This document shows, piece by piece, positions 24,270 to 34,376 of a stretch of 64,000 nucleotides of DNA. The stretch covers positions 91,929,313 to 91,993,312 of the forward strand of contig ML679946.1 in the NCBI GenBank assembly GCA_007922225.1, in the 5' to 3' direction. Each line of letters starts with the position of its first letter. Position 1 is the stretch's first letter. The notes under the pieces were generated by a model. It saw only the letters and a program-made list of their open reading frames with translations, was not told the DNA's origin and made no database searches. The position numbers and the translations under genes were made by a program. This stretch comes from Emydura subglobosa. Lineage: Eukaryota > Chordata > Testudines > Chelidae.

Positions 24270-24720
24270 ATTGTGTCAAGCTGTCCTACGGTGACTCGAG
24301 AGTGAGAGTATCAATCACAGGGCAGACTGTTAGGAAGCAGGGCACAAATCCCAAATTGGTTGTGAATTCTGTACTTAGATTTCACCAACCAATCATCAAG
24401 TGTGAACTTCAGGCAGTATACCAGCCTTAACATGGAGTCAGAGATGTCTCATTGGCTACTCCAATCTGTCTCACCACCCATGTGAGCTTATCTTTGTGAT
24501 AGATGGCCCCTTACACCAACAATCACAGCAACATTCAGGTTACTCCCTTTCCCAAAATTCCAGTCATTTACTCCAGGTCAATTGCACCTTAGATCTCACA
24601 CCAAAGACAACTCTTGTAGATAATCCTACAATAAACTACACAGAATTATTAATAGGAAAAGGAAACAAAAGAGTTATTTACAAGGTTAAAGCAGGTAACC
24701 ACATATACACAAATAAGTCA
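24270..24720 (-). mobile_element. Interspersed repeat, probably retroelement-derived
   Basis: A distinctive segment with gactgttaggaagcagggca, accaaccaatcatcaagtgtg, ctccaatctgtctcaccacc and aaagagttatttacaagg. I recall it as a repeat common in turtles, though I cannot place it in a named family. The strand is a guess from the reversed polyA-like context. It runs into the cagtggttcccaac element at 24724. Confidence 0.45.
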
Positions 24721-24723
24721 CAA

Positions 24724-25150
24724 CAGTGGTTCCCAACCCGTGGCCCAAAAGTGGCCCGTGGGGTCTTTCAAATTGGCCCACCGCTCCCCTCCCACTGGCT
24801 GCAGAAGTGATCTGCTGCCGAAGGACTTAGGCAGAGTGTGTTGCTGTGGTGCTACAAGACCAGTGCAGGCTTCTTGCTGTAGCCAAGGGAATGGGAGATC
24901 AGCACGCCCTTCCCCCTGGCTGTAGTAGGGAGCACAGCAAAGTTCTCTGCCTGGGTGCCTAGGCACTAGGATCCCTGCTGGAGCCAGAGGGAGGGGAGCA
25001 CTGATCTCCTGTCCCCCTGGCTGCAGGAGGGAGCCACGCCCAGGGACCCAGGTGGAGCACATGGGGCTACAGGATGCATGCAGTTTCCCTGCTGCAGCCG
25101 AGGGACAGGAGATCAGTGTTCACTCCTTCCGTCTGGCTGCCTGGGCGGGG
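24724..25150 (+). mobile_element. hAT-like element with GC-rich imperfect repeats
   Basis: Begins cagtggttcccaacccgtgg, the usual start of one group of vertebrate hAT DNA transposons. The body has diverged repeats of about 90-150 bp built on ccccctggctgcaggaggg and gggagatcagc. No matching inverted terminus is visible on the right, so the copy is truncated or the end is diverged. Octamers agtcacaa (24716-24723) and agtgacta (25157-25164) match at six of eight positions, too weak to call a target duplication. The 114-codon minus-strand frame over it is a composition artefact. Confidence 0.5.
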
Positions 25151-25347
25151 GGTCTATCAGTGACTATCAGGGTAAACGTTCCCTAGTTCAGCTGCAGACC
25201 TAGGGACTGAAACAAGCTGCAGGATCTTTCCAGGGATTACTCTAATGCTTAATGAATGCCAGCCTGACTCAAACAATTGCCCAAGAATGGACACACAGAT
25301 ATTTCCCAACACCCATGGTATGCAGCCATCATGGCCAGATACTTGGG

Positions 25348-25404
25348 GCCTGATCCAAACCCCTTAGAAAGACTCCTATTGGCTTCACTGAGCTTTGGAT
25401 CAGG
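25348..25404. repeat. Foldback family B element
   Basis: ggggcctgatccaaacccc and gctttggatcaggtac are inverted arms around agactcctattggcttcact. This copy matches the presumed family pattern best. Confidence 0.65.
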
Positions 25405-25424
25405 TACACACCCTGAATGTATGT

Positions 25425-25620
25425 CTACCCACCATTTTGGAGCCCATGGGAGCAAGCCTCCCAGCCTGGGTTGACAGACTTGGCCTAGCGGGGCCCAGGC
25501 TTGCACTCTAAAAATAGCTGTGTGGATAGCACTTGAATTTGCAGCTTGGACCCTGAAGTCCATCATCCTCCTTAGGCTCCAGCCTGAGCCGAAGGAAGAT
25601 TCTGTTGACAAGGAATGGGA
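25425..25620 (+). mobile_element. hAT-like DNA transposon fragment
   Basis: gttgacagacttggcctagc, ctctaaaaatagctgtgtgg and ccttaggctccagcctgag recur in related form at 54995-55260 (complementary and rearranged). The internal inverted pair around aaaatagc and the gggctggagcc-type arms indicate a non-autonomous DNA transposon. The 148-codon minus-strand frame at 25249-25695 spans this element and the family B copy, so it is rejected as a gene. Confidence 0.5.
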
Positions 25621-25808
25621 GGCTCCAAATTGTTGTGTATACTTACACTTAGGGACGTAAAGGGGTACTTGTGTCATTCCAAAGTTATTTTTCATGCTGT
25701 CGCCTAGATGGCATAGAGGCCACCAAATGCATTAGGCACCTCCGTGATGTTCTGTCCTTAGCCAAATCTGGTCAGATGCCTTTGAGAGGCAGGTATCTCT
25801 GGACACCA

Positions 25809-25866
25809 TCCAGCCACCATGGTTTAGGTCTTCAAGGGTCTTCCAGCCACCATGGTTTAGGTCTTC
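25809..25866. repeat. Short direct repeat, 25 bp x 2, period 33
   Basis: A 25-bp identical unit (begins tccagccaccatgg) occurs at 25809-25833 and 25842-25866, separated by 8 bp. The perfect identity suggests a recent local duplication compared with the old repeats around it. Confidence 0.95.
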
Positions 25867-26424
25867 CATGTCGCTTTCATTAGGTTAAAGACAAAGATGA
25901 TTCTCGCAGGGAAGTCAGTAGGCATTTAGAGCAGCTGCCCACACCACCTTAGAGAGCACTGGGTGACTGTTTGAGAGAGCAGGACCTTTTAGTTAGAAAA
26001 TGGATGTCATCCCAACAGACCTCTCCTTCTTAATGGTTCATAAAGGTCAGCAGTACTAAGGACAGTGGAGTGAAAGGAGGAGGGGGAACTTCTGCAAATA
26101 GAAATATGCGGAGATCACTTCAAAGAAACATATGTTACCAAAGTCTCATTAAACTGTCAGGCACTTTTCCTTGTTTGCTTTGCCACCATTGCTGATCCCC
26201 ATGACAGAGACGCACAAATATCTTAAGAAGAAGAAAGGAAAAGCAGATGACAGTGTCAGGCATTTGCATTTAAAAAGAAAAAACAACAAACTTAAGTTTG
26301 CCAGAATGTGGCAGTGGGTCCTTAAAGTTCATGATCATCTTAACAGGATTCATTTGGTTGGATTTCAGATTAAAGCGATCTTGTGCTTCATAAAGCAACA
26401 AAAATGTCACCAGGTAGTAAAGGA
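25867..26424. other. No recognisable feature
   Basis: No gene or repeat recognised; the frame at 26171-26524 is Lys/His-rich chance sequence running into the L2 tail. Confidence 0.4.
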
Positions 26425-26550
26425 AATTATTATTTGTGTTACCATAGCACCTAGCAGTCTTAGTCACATACCAGGAATCCATTGTGCTAGGCACTGTACA
26501 AACACAGGACTAAATTGTCTCTGACCCAAAGATCTTACAAGCTAAGTAAA
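26425..26550 (-). repeat. L2/MIR-type 3' tail fragment
   Basis: attatttgtgttaccatagc, cattgtgctaggcactgtac and cccaaagatcttacaagcta are the reverse complement of the L2-like tail blocks seen at 11540 and 58705. Fairly well preserved. Confidence 0.75.
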
Positions 26551-27547
26551 TCATCTAAGCACAACTCTTTTGCTTGATATTACTATTTTTAATAAACTCT
26601 ATTCAGAGATATGCCACAGTTACTTCTTCATTTTAAAATATCAGAATTACAAGGGGCTCTAATTAATTATTCTGACTGGTTAAAATCCATCAGTATTGTT
26701 AACACTATGTTCTAACTTTTGGAAATGTAACTGTTCACTGATTTATGTTTTATGGAACATGCACTTTAATATCATATTCTATCCAATATATTTTAGGTGT
26801 CTTCTAAATCACTCTCAGGTATTAGATCAGTTCCCTTAGTAGATTTAAATATTGATATCAAGCATTAAAGCTCAGCTATAATCTGAACTTTTTAGAAAAT
26901 AAGACTGTGCCAAAGGCATTAAGATCACATTTTTGTCTGATGTAGATTCACAAGATGGAATTTTTTCACTGTATTTTTGTAACCTCTTACAGACATAATT
27001 TAAAACATAATTTTTATTCTATTTATATTTTTTATTCCATTTCCTATGGTGCATCACAAAATACAGGTATTTATAAAATACCAGGGATGAGATAACTAGC
27101 TAGATAAAAAAGAAAGGAAGATGTTAGAGATTTAAAAGAGAAGAGATTAGTTTTATGGGATTTGAAAAAGTTGAGACCACAGCTGAGACTGAGTTTCAGG
27201 TTAAGAGAATACCATAAGGCAGGAATAGAGTAGCTAAAGGTTCTCCCATCAACAGCAGTGTTGACAGTAGCCCAGAGAAAGCTGAATGGAAGGGTTGGGT
27301 AAGGAGGTTGGAAATTATATGGTCATGATTTTGAACAAGAATTTGAAAAGCCAAGTAGACAGATTTCTTGAATGTATTCAGAGTCAGTGAAGTGGACAGA
27401 GTAAATGGAAAGCACTTGGGGATATCTTCTTTGCCCAGAAGGACTTCAACTTTGGAGACACTGAGTTGGTGAAAATAGGAACTGAGTCAAGCATTAAGGA
27501 GAAAGGGCAGAGAGAGAGATTTCCTCAGAGAAAAAGAGGATGTAGAG
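26551..27547. other. No recognisable feature
   Basis: AT-rich to 27080, then a purine-rich part (27080-27540) full of gaga and aaag motifs. The latter looks repeat-like but I cannot name a family. Confidence 0.4.
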
Positions 27548-27636
27548 ACCCAGATCCTCAACTAGCATCAGCTGGCATAGTTTTGTTGGCTTCTGTAGAG
27601 TTACATCAATATATACCAGCTAAGAATCTGGCCTGG
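27548..27636. repeat. Foldback family A element
   Basis: cccagatcctcaactagcat and ataccagctaagaatctggcc are diverged inverted arms, with a gttggcttctgtagagttac centre. Same family as 41675-41757. Confidence 0.6.
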
Positions 27637-27998
27637 AGCTGGGAAGTCTTTGGAATAAAGTGGCATCTAGTGGTAAACGGCGAATTAAGAAGATCAAAGA
27701 GGAGAACTTTCGAGGTGGGAGGAAAGGAAGGAAGCTCAAGAAGAGGATCATAAGCATTATGTAAAAGAGGGGCTAAAGGAGCAACGGGCACCACAACAGA
27801 TGATACAATGGTCAAGGAGCTAGAAACACTGCTGGGATTTCCAGCACTGTTATCAGTGATGTTTGTGCAAATGTAATTTTGATGCAGTTCTCTACATAGG
27901 CGGATCAGGCTTGCACATGCCATAGGGCACGTGAATGTCTGAGGCTCCCAGTTAATAGTTTAGGCACAAGTTGGGCTCTTTTAGAGACAGATTGTCAT

Positions 27999-28202
27999 CA
28001 GAGCCGTTTTAAGACCTCCGTAGGCCCTAGGCACACTTGCCTTCGTAGGCCCCCCAACCGAAATAACTAATTTGATTTTAAGCTATTAATAAATAGTTTT
28101 TTAAATAAAAATAAAAAATTATAATTTTTTTTTCAAAGGCCCTGAAAGTTTTGTAGGCCCTAGGCACTGTGCCTATTGTGCCTAATGGATAATGCGGCCC
28201 TG
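27999..28202. mobile_element. hAT-type MITE, 204 bp, with 8-bp TSD
   Basis: The element is bounded by cagagccg at the left and cggccctg at the right, inverted with one mismatch, continuing into looser terminal similarity. Subterminal taggccctaggca (28022-28034) recurs in direct orientation at 28154-28166. The flanking octamer attgtcat is identical at 27991-27998 and 28203-28210: an 8-bp target-site duplication, diagnostic of hAT insertion. The centre is extremely AT-rich (28060-28135). There is no coding capacity, so mobilisation needed a transposase in trans. The intact duplication suggests a younger insertion than most repeats here. Confidence 0.9.
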
Positions 28203-28210
28203 ATTGTCAT

Positions 28211-29540
28211 GCTTAGCCTGTATTGGGGGGCACAGCAGAGGTACACAGCCCTAAGGGAGCTCTGGGAGAGAATGTGTCTCAGGAGACCAGAGCTCTTCAG
28301 TGCAGGTGGAAAGCGCATAGGCTAACCATTCCTTCAGTTGATGCAGTCTGCTGCACCTTCTACAGCCAGCTAGCTTTGTGGGGTGCTGTGGTTACCGGTG
28401 GGTGGACCCGATCCATTCACTCATCTCCTTCCTGCCTTTCCAAGCACACACTGAGGGAGCAGTCCCAGGCTGAAAATCACCACAGATGCATGCTGCAATT
28501 CTACCTGGACCTAGCAGGATCATCATGCATGCTCCCCAAAGGCATACCAGCACCAGAGCTTGGAGCAGTCTGGGCAGTTCACAAGTCATCCATTTGAGTA
28601 AGCATAACATCTGAAAAAAAGTAGCAAGGGTGTATGTTTAATTACCAGACTGAGGATTTGGAAATGAACAGTGCCAGGGGGATGGATTACTGCCAAGATA
28701 GTCAATGACAGAAAGCAAATCAGAGGCCAAGCATCAGAAAAGATATTAAAATTAATTTTCAGGCCACCAGCATGTAGTGGTTTGGAAGAAGGAGACAAGC
28801 AATAGAGGAGAAATCTGAGCATCTTAAAATCTTATTAAGCTACGTATCAAGAGCACGGTTGTGGATAATAAGGAACCAACGCTTTACAAATGCACACAAA
28901 CATAATTACAAGCCTCTAAGAGTTACCTCTTTTACATAATGTGTGTGGTTTCCAATACATTTTTTGAGATTTGGTTCATTACCAGTACAATATAAATATT
29001 CAGGAGGGAAAATGTGTTCTTAATGTATTAGCCTGATTGCTTTAATTACATTTACAATCTGCTACTTTTAATATGCTCTTTCAAGAAAAGTAATTGGTTA
29101 CTTGATGGATTATTGAGTTCTGCAACCATAATTGTAGAGGGGGTGAGATCTTACAGAAAAATTTGCGACGTTAAACTGTAAGGTGTGCATGTCTGTGTGA
29201 GTGAGAGAGTCTCATGTAATATGCTGTAGCTGTTACAACAATTGTATATTAAAGCAGTATCTGTATATATGTAAATATGTCGAGGATATATAAATATTGC
29301 AATGTACTGGGATGTTAGAACAATGGCATCTGTTGTATCGTTCATCAGTCTGAAGATTCAGTACAGTTGTGGTGGATATTACGCAGTGCAGTTGGGTCCT
29401 TGTGTGCGTCTCCCAAACAGCAGGGATTCTGAGAACGAAGAACTAGATTCACAGGGAAATGGAGGCATTGCGATGCTCAGTATCACCATGCCTAACTCTT
29501 AGTTACCTAGAAAAATCATCCCAAAGCCTGAGTTTGGCAC
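28211..29540. other. No recognisable feature
   Basis: Frames at 28223-28597 (+) and 28392-28610 (-) overlap on opposite strands and show no domain. The 28870-29120 part is AT-rich single-copy-looking DNA. Confidence 0.4.
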
Positions 29541-30735
29541 ATGGGCTCCCAACACAATGAATGGGGAGAGGTAGGTGCCTCAGAACAGGATTCACAAAAG
29601 CCACACACTAGGCAGTTCTTGCCTAAGATAGCCAACGGGCAGTGCCAAGCCAGGAGTAAGCCCCGCCCCTGGAGATGGGCACTTAAACCCAGGTTGTGGG
29701 GAGGCTCCTCCTTCTGCTTTGGGGGAAGGCGGCGCTCCCTCATATCTTCTAGCCCATTGGTCAGAGGGATAGGAGAGATTCTTGGTTCAAGTCACCCCTC
29801 CACATGATGAGAGATTGGATTTGAACAGGGATCTACCAGCTTTCAGGTGAATGCCCCCTGCACTGGGCTATGCAATAGTGTGATAGGAGGGTCCCTGAGG
29901 GTCTCCTGCTGAAGCTTTTCTACTGTAGATAAATAATTTTAAAAGCCATTAGAGCAGGGGGACTGGATCCTGGGTCTCCCACGAGTGCACTAACCACTGG
30001 GCTACAGAGTCCTTCTCAGGCTCGCTCACACACCATCCTCCCCTGCCCCAAAAGATTCTTTTATTATTTAGTCAGTGTCCCAACTTCAGTATTGGGCCAG
30101 AGAAAACAAGCAAGCCGGAGAAGAACTCTGGAGCCTGCTGGTTAGCGCCGTCACCACTAAGGTGAAACCCCCACCATCTGCTCCCATGAATCTTTAATGC
30201 TTTAACCACAGTGGAACAGCTTCAACAGGAGACACTAAGGGAGCATCCCTCAGAATATCCCATAGCCTAGTGGTCAGAGAACCCACCTACAGGCTGGTAA
30301 TCCAAGTTCAAATCCCTTCCCCCACTCAGGCAGAGGGGAAACACAAACTGAGTGTGTACTCAAACCCAGGGCTAAAAATGAGGTGGGAGGGCAGCCTTCC
30401 CTCCCGGCTGTTTTGTGTATGCTCAGCTACATGGCCCCATCCTCTAGTGAGGTCTCAGCATGCTTACCAGACTGACCCTACAGACCAGTCAGGCAGAGGA
30501 ATGCCTGTCTTTCTTCAGTTCAAGCCTTGCTCTGCAGCATAAGTGTCTGCATACCTGGGGAGGGACCGCTGTGAGTATGCTCAGAGGCCAAAACATAAGC
30601 ACCCAGAGAACTTTCACTGCAAAAAATTTAAGGCATCAAGCAATTTTTGGTGCCTCAAGGGTTTGGGCGGGGGGGAGCTCTTAGTGGGGCCGGATTCTGG
30701 GATTTAGGTGCCTAAATCTTTTTGTGAATCCAGCC
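29541..30735 (+). mobile_element. Composite element with four tRNA-like modules
   Basis: Modules with tRNA A-box and B-box resemblance occur in both orientations. Plus strand: tagcccattggtcagaggg (29750) with ggttcaagtc (29784), and tagcctagtggtcagag (30263) with gttcaaatcc (30306). Minus strand: tagcccagtggttag (complement near 29991-30004), and tgttcaaatcc with tagcccagtg (complement between 29817 and 29870). The left end, taggtgcctcagaacaggat followed by tcacaaaagcc, matches the complement of 61905-61945, giving a second copy at 61360-62030. The right end has a near-palindrome atttaggtgcctaaat (30702-30717). It looks like a large inverted or duplicated tRNA-derived element rather than functional tRNA genes. 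Confidence 0.6.
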
Positions 30736-31075
30736 CAAAACCTCTGATGCTGCTGCAGGAAGGCTGGCAGGCAGAATCCTTTGAAATTAAATGTGCAGTA
30801 CGCAGCAAACTAGGCGATCACCGTTTCATAGGTACATACTCCGCAGATTCCAAGGTGATAATGTTAACACTCATGGTGCAAAATACTTGTGCAAGTATAT
30901 CTTTGCACAAATATTCACATCATCTTCTTTTTGTACAAACATTACGGAGAACACAAACTCGCTTTTACAAATATTCACCGGGAGCAAATGAATGTGGTCA
31001 CACATACTGCCCTAATGATCTCATGTTTGCTATTAAAACAAATGTTCATGATCACTTTTTTCAGTAACAGCCCTG

Positions 31076-31150
31076 TTCTAGTCCTTACTCAGGCCAATGT
31101 CCCCTTGAACCAGTGGGAGCTTTGCCTGAGCAAGGACTACAGGTTTGGCC
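31076..31150. repeat. Foldback family G element
   Basis: tagtccttactcaggc (31079-31094) and gcctgagcaaggacta (31124-31139) are inverted at 15 of 16 positions, with a 29-bp loop containing ccccttgaaccagtgggag. Confidence 0.8.
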
Positions 31151-31384
31151 CATACCTAAGAGAGAGCGTGAGAGAGAATGTCCCCTATGAGGTCACTTTG
31201 CAGAGAGTCAGAAAAGTACTTGAAAAGGTGCAGTTTACAAAGTTAAAATCCTCATATGTCTAACATGATGATGATTATTAATATCTTTAGATAACACCTC
31301 TTGCAAGCCTCAAGGTTCTTTACAAATTAGGTTATATCAGTTTCAAAGGAAATAATGAAAGTCCCATCAGTTGAGTGATTTGAA

Positions 31385-31500
31385 ATTAGCCTGGACAAAG
31401 CACTAGGAAATATGCTGAAAGGAACATTCCTGCTCTGGCTGGGGTATAGACTAGAAGGTCTAATAATTCTTTTCCAACTTCAGCTCATTTTCTATGTTGC
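31385..31500 (+). mobile_element. CR1 LINE 3' end fragment
   Basis: agactagaaggtctaataat then tcttttccaacttcagctca and tttctatg: a diverged CR1 3' terminus of the 'gactagatgac...ccttccaac...tctatg' type. Confidence 0.55.
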
Positions 31501-31688
31501 ACAATAACATGGGCTCAAACTGCTTGAACCCCGATGTCCCTTGCAGCATCTGAGCTCATTTTTGTTATCCTTGCTGTCTGTTCAAAAATTAGAATCCGCT
31601 TGAACTGGTTCAGGTGTGTGCTTTTTTGGGTTTAGGGTCTCCATCTACTGAGTAGCTTCCCTGAGGACGTCCAGCACAATACCTCTGT

Positions 31689-32020
31689 GATGTGTGGTGT
31701 ATTGAAAACTATGTAAAAATTATAAGCTATAACAGTAAGTGCAAGGGGTTTCCTGGTCCAACCTGCAGGCTCAGGGCTCTGTAAGACTGAAATCAGGATC
31801 TTGAGCAATCTGTCTGCAACGAGCCAGCCTAGAGCAAGGCATGCTGAGCTATGCCTCTCTGTCTTAAGGAGCAGCCTGCTTTGTTTCTCTCTGTTTTGGG
31901 TTCTTGTGTGTTAGGTTCTGGATTCTAGGAAATAAAGTAGTATTACATTGCAACCTTCCAGAAAAAGTATTTCATGTTTTTGTCTAACTTCTTTATGTAT
32001 ATGCCATGAAAATAACATGG
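31689..32020 (+). mobile_element. LTR fragment with AATAAA
   Basis: tgtgatgtgtggtgtattg starts the segment. The 3' part has tgttttgggttcttgtgtgt and ggattctaggaaataaagta, with AATAAA near 31931, followed by attgcaaccttccagaaaaa. I associate this 3' arrangement with turtle LTRs. The left boundary and target duplication are unproven. Confidence 0.4.
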
Positions 32021-32151
32021 GAGTCTGCAATGCTCAGTGACTCTTTGCATGTGACAATCCATCCCTGACCATTTTTGGCCTCCCAGTTTTTGAAATATTT
32101 TCCTCTGTCTGTGTATGTGTGTGTTTGTTCAGTTCTAGTTCATAAAAGCTT

Positions 32152-32163
32152 CCCCCCCCCCCC
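32152..32163. repeat. Poly(C) tract
   Basis: Run of 12 C after cataaaagctt. Confidence 0.9.
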
Positions 32164-33998
32164 TTTTGGGCATTGACTCCAGGGTCCTTCCATTTTGGGT
32201 TAATTGTGTACAATTCCCTGACACTATTGTTGTGTATGTCCAAATTCTGGAGCTTTTTACACACATTTTCCCCATGGTTACTTAGTAACAGCTGCCATTT
32301 CTGCCCTATTTACCAGTAGAGGTGATGGCAGGAGATCATAAATCAATAATGGGAGTATTCTCTGAATAAGGATGGAGTGAAAACTGAGTGAATGTGACAG
32401 GATTTAACTCATCCTAAATAAATATAAACATTAAACTATATTTCATAAACTAGCAAAGACTCTTAAACAAATACCAGTTAGTGGAGCTGAACTCCACATG
32501 GAAATAGCTAACATGTTTAACAGGTTTGCACAGTACACAAGTCTCTTAACATATCTTATTACTCTTTTCCCCCCCAGTTTCCCAGGGATTTTCTTTCTCC
32601 CTCTAATTATTTGCTTTTGTTCAGTTTTATCCACTATCAGAGATGATTTGTGTTGTAGGAGGGGCAAATTCCACATCACACAGCTGTTCTAGCAAGTAAA
32701 GACAAATAAGCATCTTCTCTGGAAGCACATGAAAGCGTTCAGGACAGGCTCTGCTCCTTCCTTGGGGTTCTTTTTGCATCTTAGCATGCACACATGCACG
32801 CATGTGCACATGCTTGCTTGGGAAATCAGACCGATAGCGTCTGCTTTTAATTGATCAGACAAGCTAATATAGAAAGCAAGAATGTTTAGTCTCCATGTTG
32901 CTGGTGAATGCTCCGAATTTCCCACTGCCCCAATGACTTTAAAACCACCTGGCACATCTTCAATAAGAAATTATGTCAGTGATGTTCTGGAAACTCCATC
33001 TAGTCACAGAAATGACAAGAAAATAAGCAAATCTTCAGTGAAAGCCATGGCAAAAAACTTCTGCACTTGATTTCAAATGTAACAAGAAGCCAGGTCTTTA
33101 ATTTTTATTTCATTTTTATTGATTACACATAAGGCTCCTTATAATCCTTCTCCTGCCTCCTCCCTCCCTCCCCTCCCCAGATTTCTGAGACTCTCAAAGT
33201 CCTCTTTTGGGAGGGGTATAATTTTAGACTAGAAAATATAGACCATCTGGTTTTTATATATAATTGATCCACCCACCCATACATTTTTTAGATGTAAAGG
33301 CATGTCTCAAATATAACTTTGAGAAGGTTGAAAGAAGTTATAAATTGCAGAGACCCAATTGTGCTGCATTTAATTACTTTGCTAGGGCTGGATTTTGATG
33401 GATAATTGTGTGGGTGCATGCTGAGTGGGTGGGCACCAGCGCCTCTTTCCCCAGGCAGTACACAGGAACCAATCACAAGAGCACTTGGGAGAGTTCAGGG
33501 ACGGCTTCCTCTGGCCCCACTATTTAAGCATTGAGTAAACGTTTTGCTTTCATGATGTACCCCTCAAGGTTGGCAAACACCCCAAAGGAGACAGGGAGGA
33601 GAAGGCACTTTGGTTCCTTCCTGTCCCCACAGATGGCTCAGCATACTAATGGGGAGCAGGCTGGACCACTCGAGGTGGAGGTACGGCACCCTCTTCCCAC
33701 GCCTCTGGAACGGAAGGGAGCCTCCAGAAGGTGCAAACCAATCTGCTTCAGTTTCCTCATATGAGCAGTGGAGATGGAGATATTCCTTGCTGAGCCATTA
33801 TTAGTAGCAATGGCCAGCAGTTTGAGACTTGAATCCTATCCCCAAGCTGATTCCAAAGGCCATATTCTGCAAATGGCCAAGGTTTGAATAAAGAAAACAC
33901 TACAAAACAGCTAATACTCTTGCAAATACCAGTTTGTAGGATTTATACCGTTACATTGCAAATCCTTGGGGACAGGAACTTATCTTACAATTTGTTCT
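32164..33998. other. No recognisable gene or repeat
   Basis: Nothing identifiable. The GC-richer part at 33420-33780 includes accaatcac (33468-33476) and a tatttaagc-type motif, but also two frames in different registers and no domain. I do not call a promoter or exon. Confidence 0.4.
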
Positions 33999-34077
33999 GA
34001 AAGGGCCTGATTCAATGCCCTGTTAAGTCAATGGAAAGATGCCCCTTGACTTGAGTGTGCATTAAATCAGGGACTGA
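33999..34077. repeat. Foldback family B element
   Basis: agggcctgattcaatgccct and gtgcattaaatcagggactg are inverted arms with agtcaatggaaagatgcccc and ttgacttgagtg between them. Confidence 0.6.
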
Positions 34078-34111
34078 ATAGATAAATAATAGCTAGATCC
34101 AGATTTTTAAA

Positions 34112-34310
34112 CGTCATAGAATTTAAGGGTTGTTGCAGCCGTGTTAGTTCCAGAAAATTAGAGAGACAAGATAGGTGAGGTAAGTTGGTCCCATAAAGGA
34201 TATTACCTCACCCACCTTGTCTTTTTAGTAGAGTTTAAGGTCAGAAAGGGCTATGAGATCATCTGATCCCCTGCTTAACATAGGCCTAACACTCATAACA
34301 TAACATATAA
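34112..34310 (-). mobile_element. CR1 LINE 3' end, split by an insertion
   Basis: Read on the minus strand this is a CR1 end: cgtcatagaatttaagg (34112-34128) continues after an insert as gagtttaaggtcagaaaggg (34231-34250), then atcatctgatcccctgctta. The duplicated gaatttaagg or gagtttaagg flanks the insert. Confidence 0.75.
34129..34230 (-). mobile_element. Retroposed insert with 5' inversion
   Basis: Read on the minus strand, the 3' part ends ctaacacggctgcaacaac. The 5' part is inverted: gacaagataggtgaggtaa (34165-34183 region) and ttacctcacccaccttgtc (34203-34221 region) are inverted copies of the same stretch, with two mismatches in 19. The flanks are near-identical 10-mers: gaatttaagg (34119-34128) and gagtttaagg (34231-34240). 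An internal 5' inversion between target duplications is the twin-priming signature of LINE-driven insertion. A second member of this family, plus strand, is at 59505-59605. Confidence 0.7.
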
Positions 34311-34376
34311 AGCTCTGAGCAGGGGGTTGGACTAGATGACCTCCTGACGTCCTTTCCAACTCTATGATTCTATGAT
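34311..34376 (+). mobile_element. CR1 LINE 3' end with octamer tail
   Basis: gcagggggttggactagatg, acctcctgacgtcctttcca, actctatgattctatgat: a clean CR1 3' terminus. It lies head-to-head with the minus-strand CR1 end immediately to the left. Confidence 0.85.

Noticed and set aside
24716..25164. 8-bp target duplication for the cagtggttcccaac element
   Set aside because: agtcacaa and agtgacta match at only six of eight positions, and no inverted right terminus is visible, so the right boundary is not established.
25249..25695. 148-codon minus-strand frame
   Set aside because: It runs across a foldback family B copy and a hAT-like fragment, has no domain and no supporting exon structure.
30263..30315. 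Possible functional tRNA gene
   Set aside because: A-box and B-box resemblance is present, but no cloverleaf with paired acceptor stem can be drawn, and similar modules repeat in both orientations inside a mobile element.
33468..33540. Possible gene promoter (accaatcac and tatttaagc motifs)
   Set aside because: Only two weak motifs, no CpG-rich context and no downstream exon with coding character or clear splice donor.
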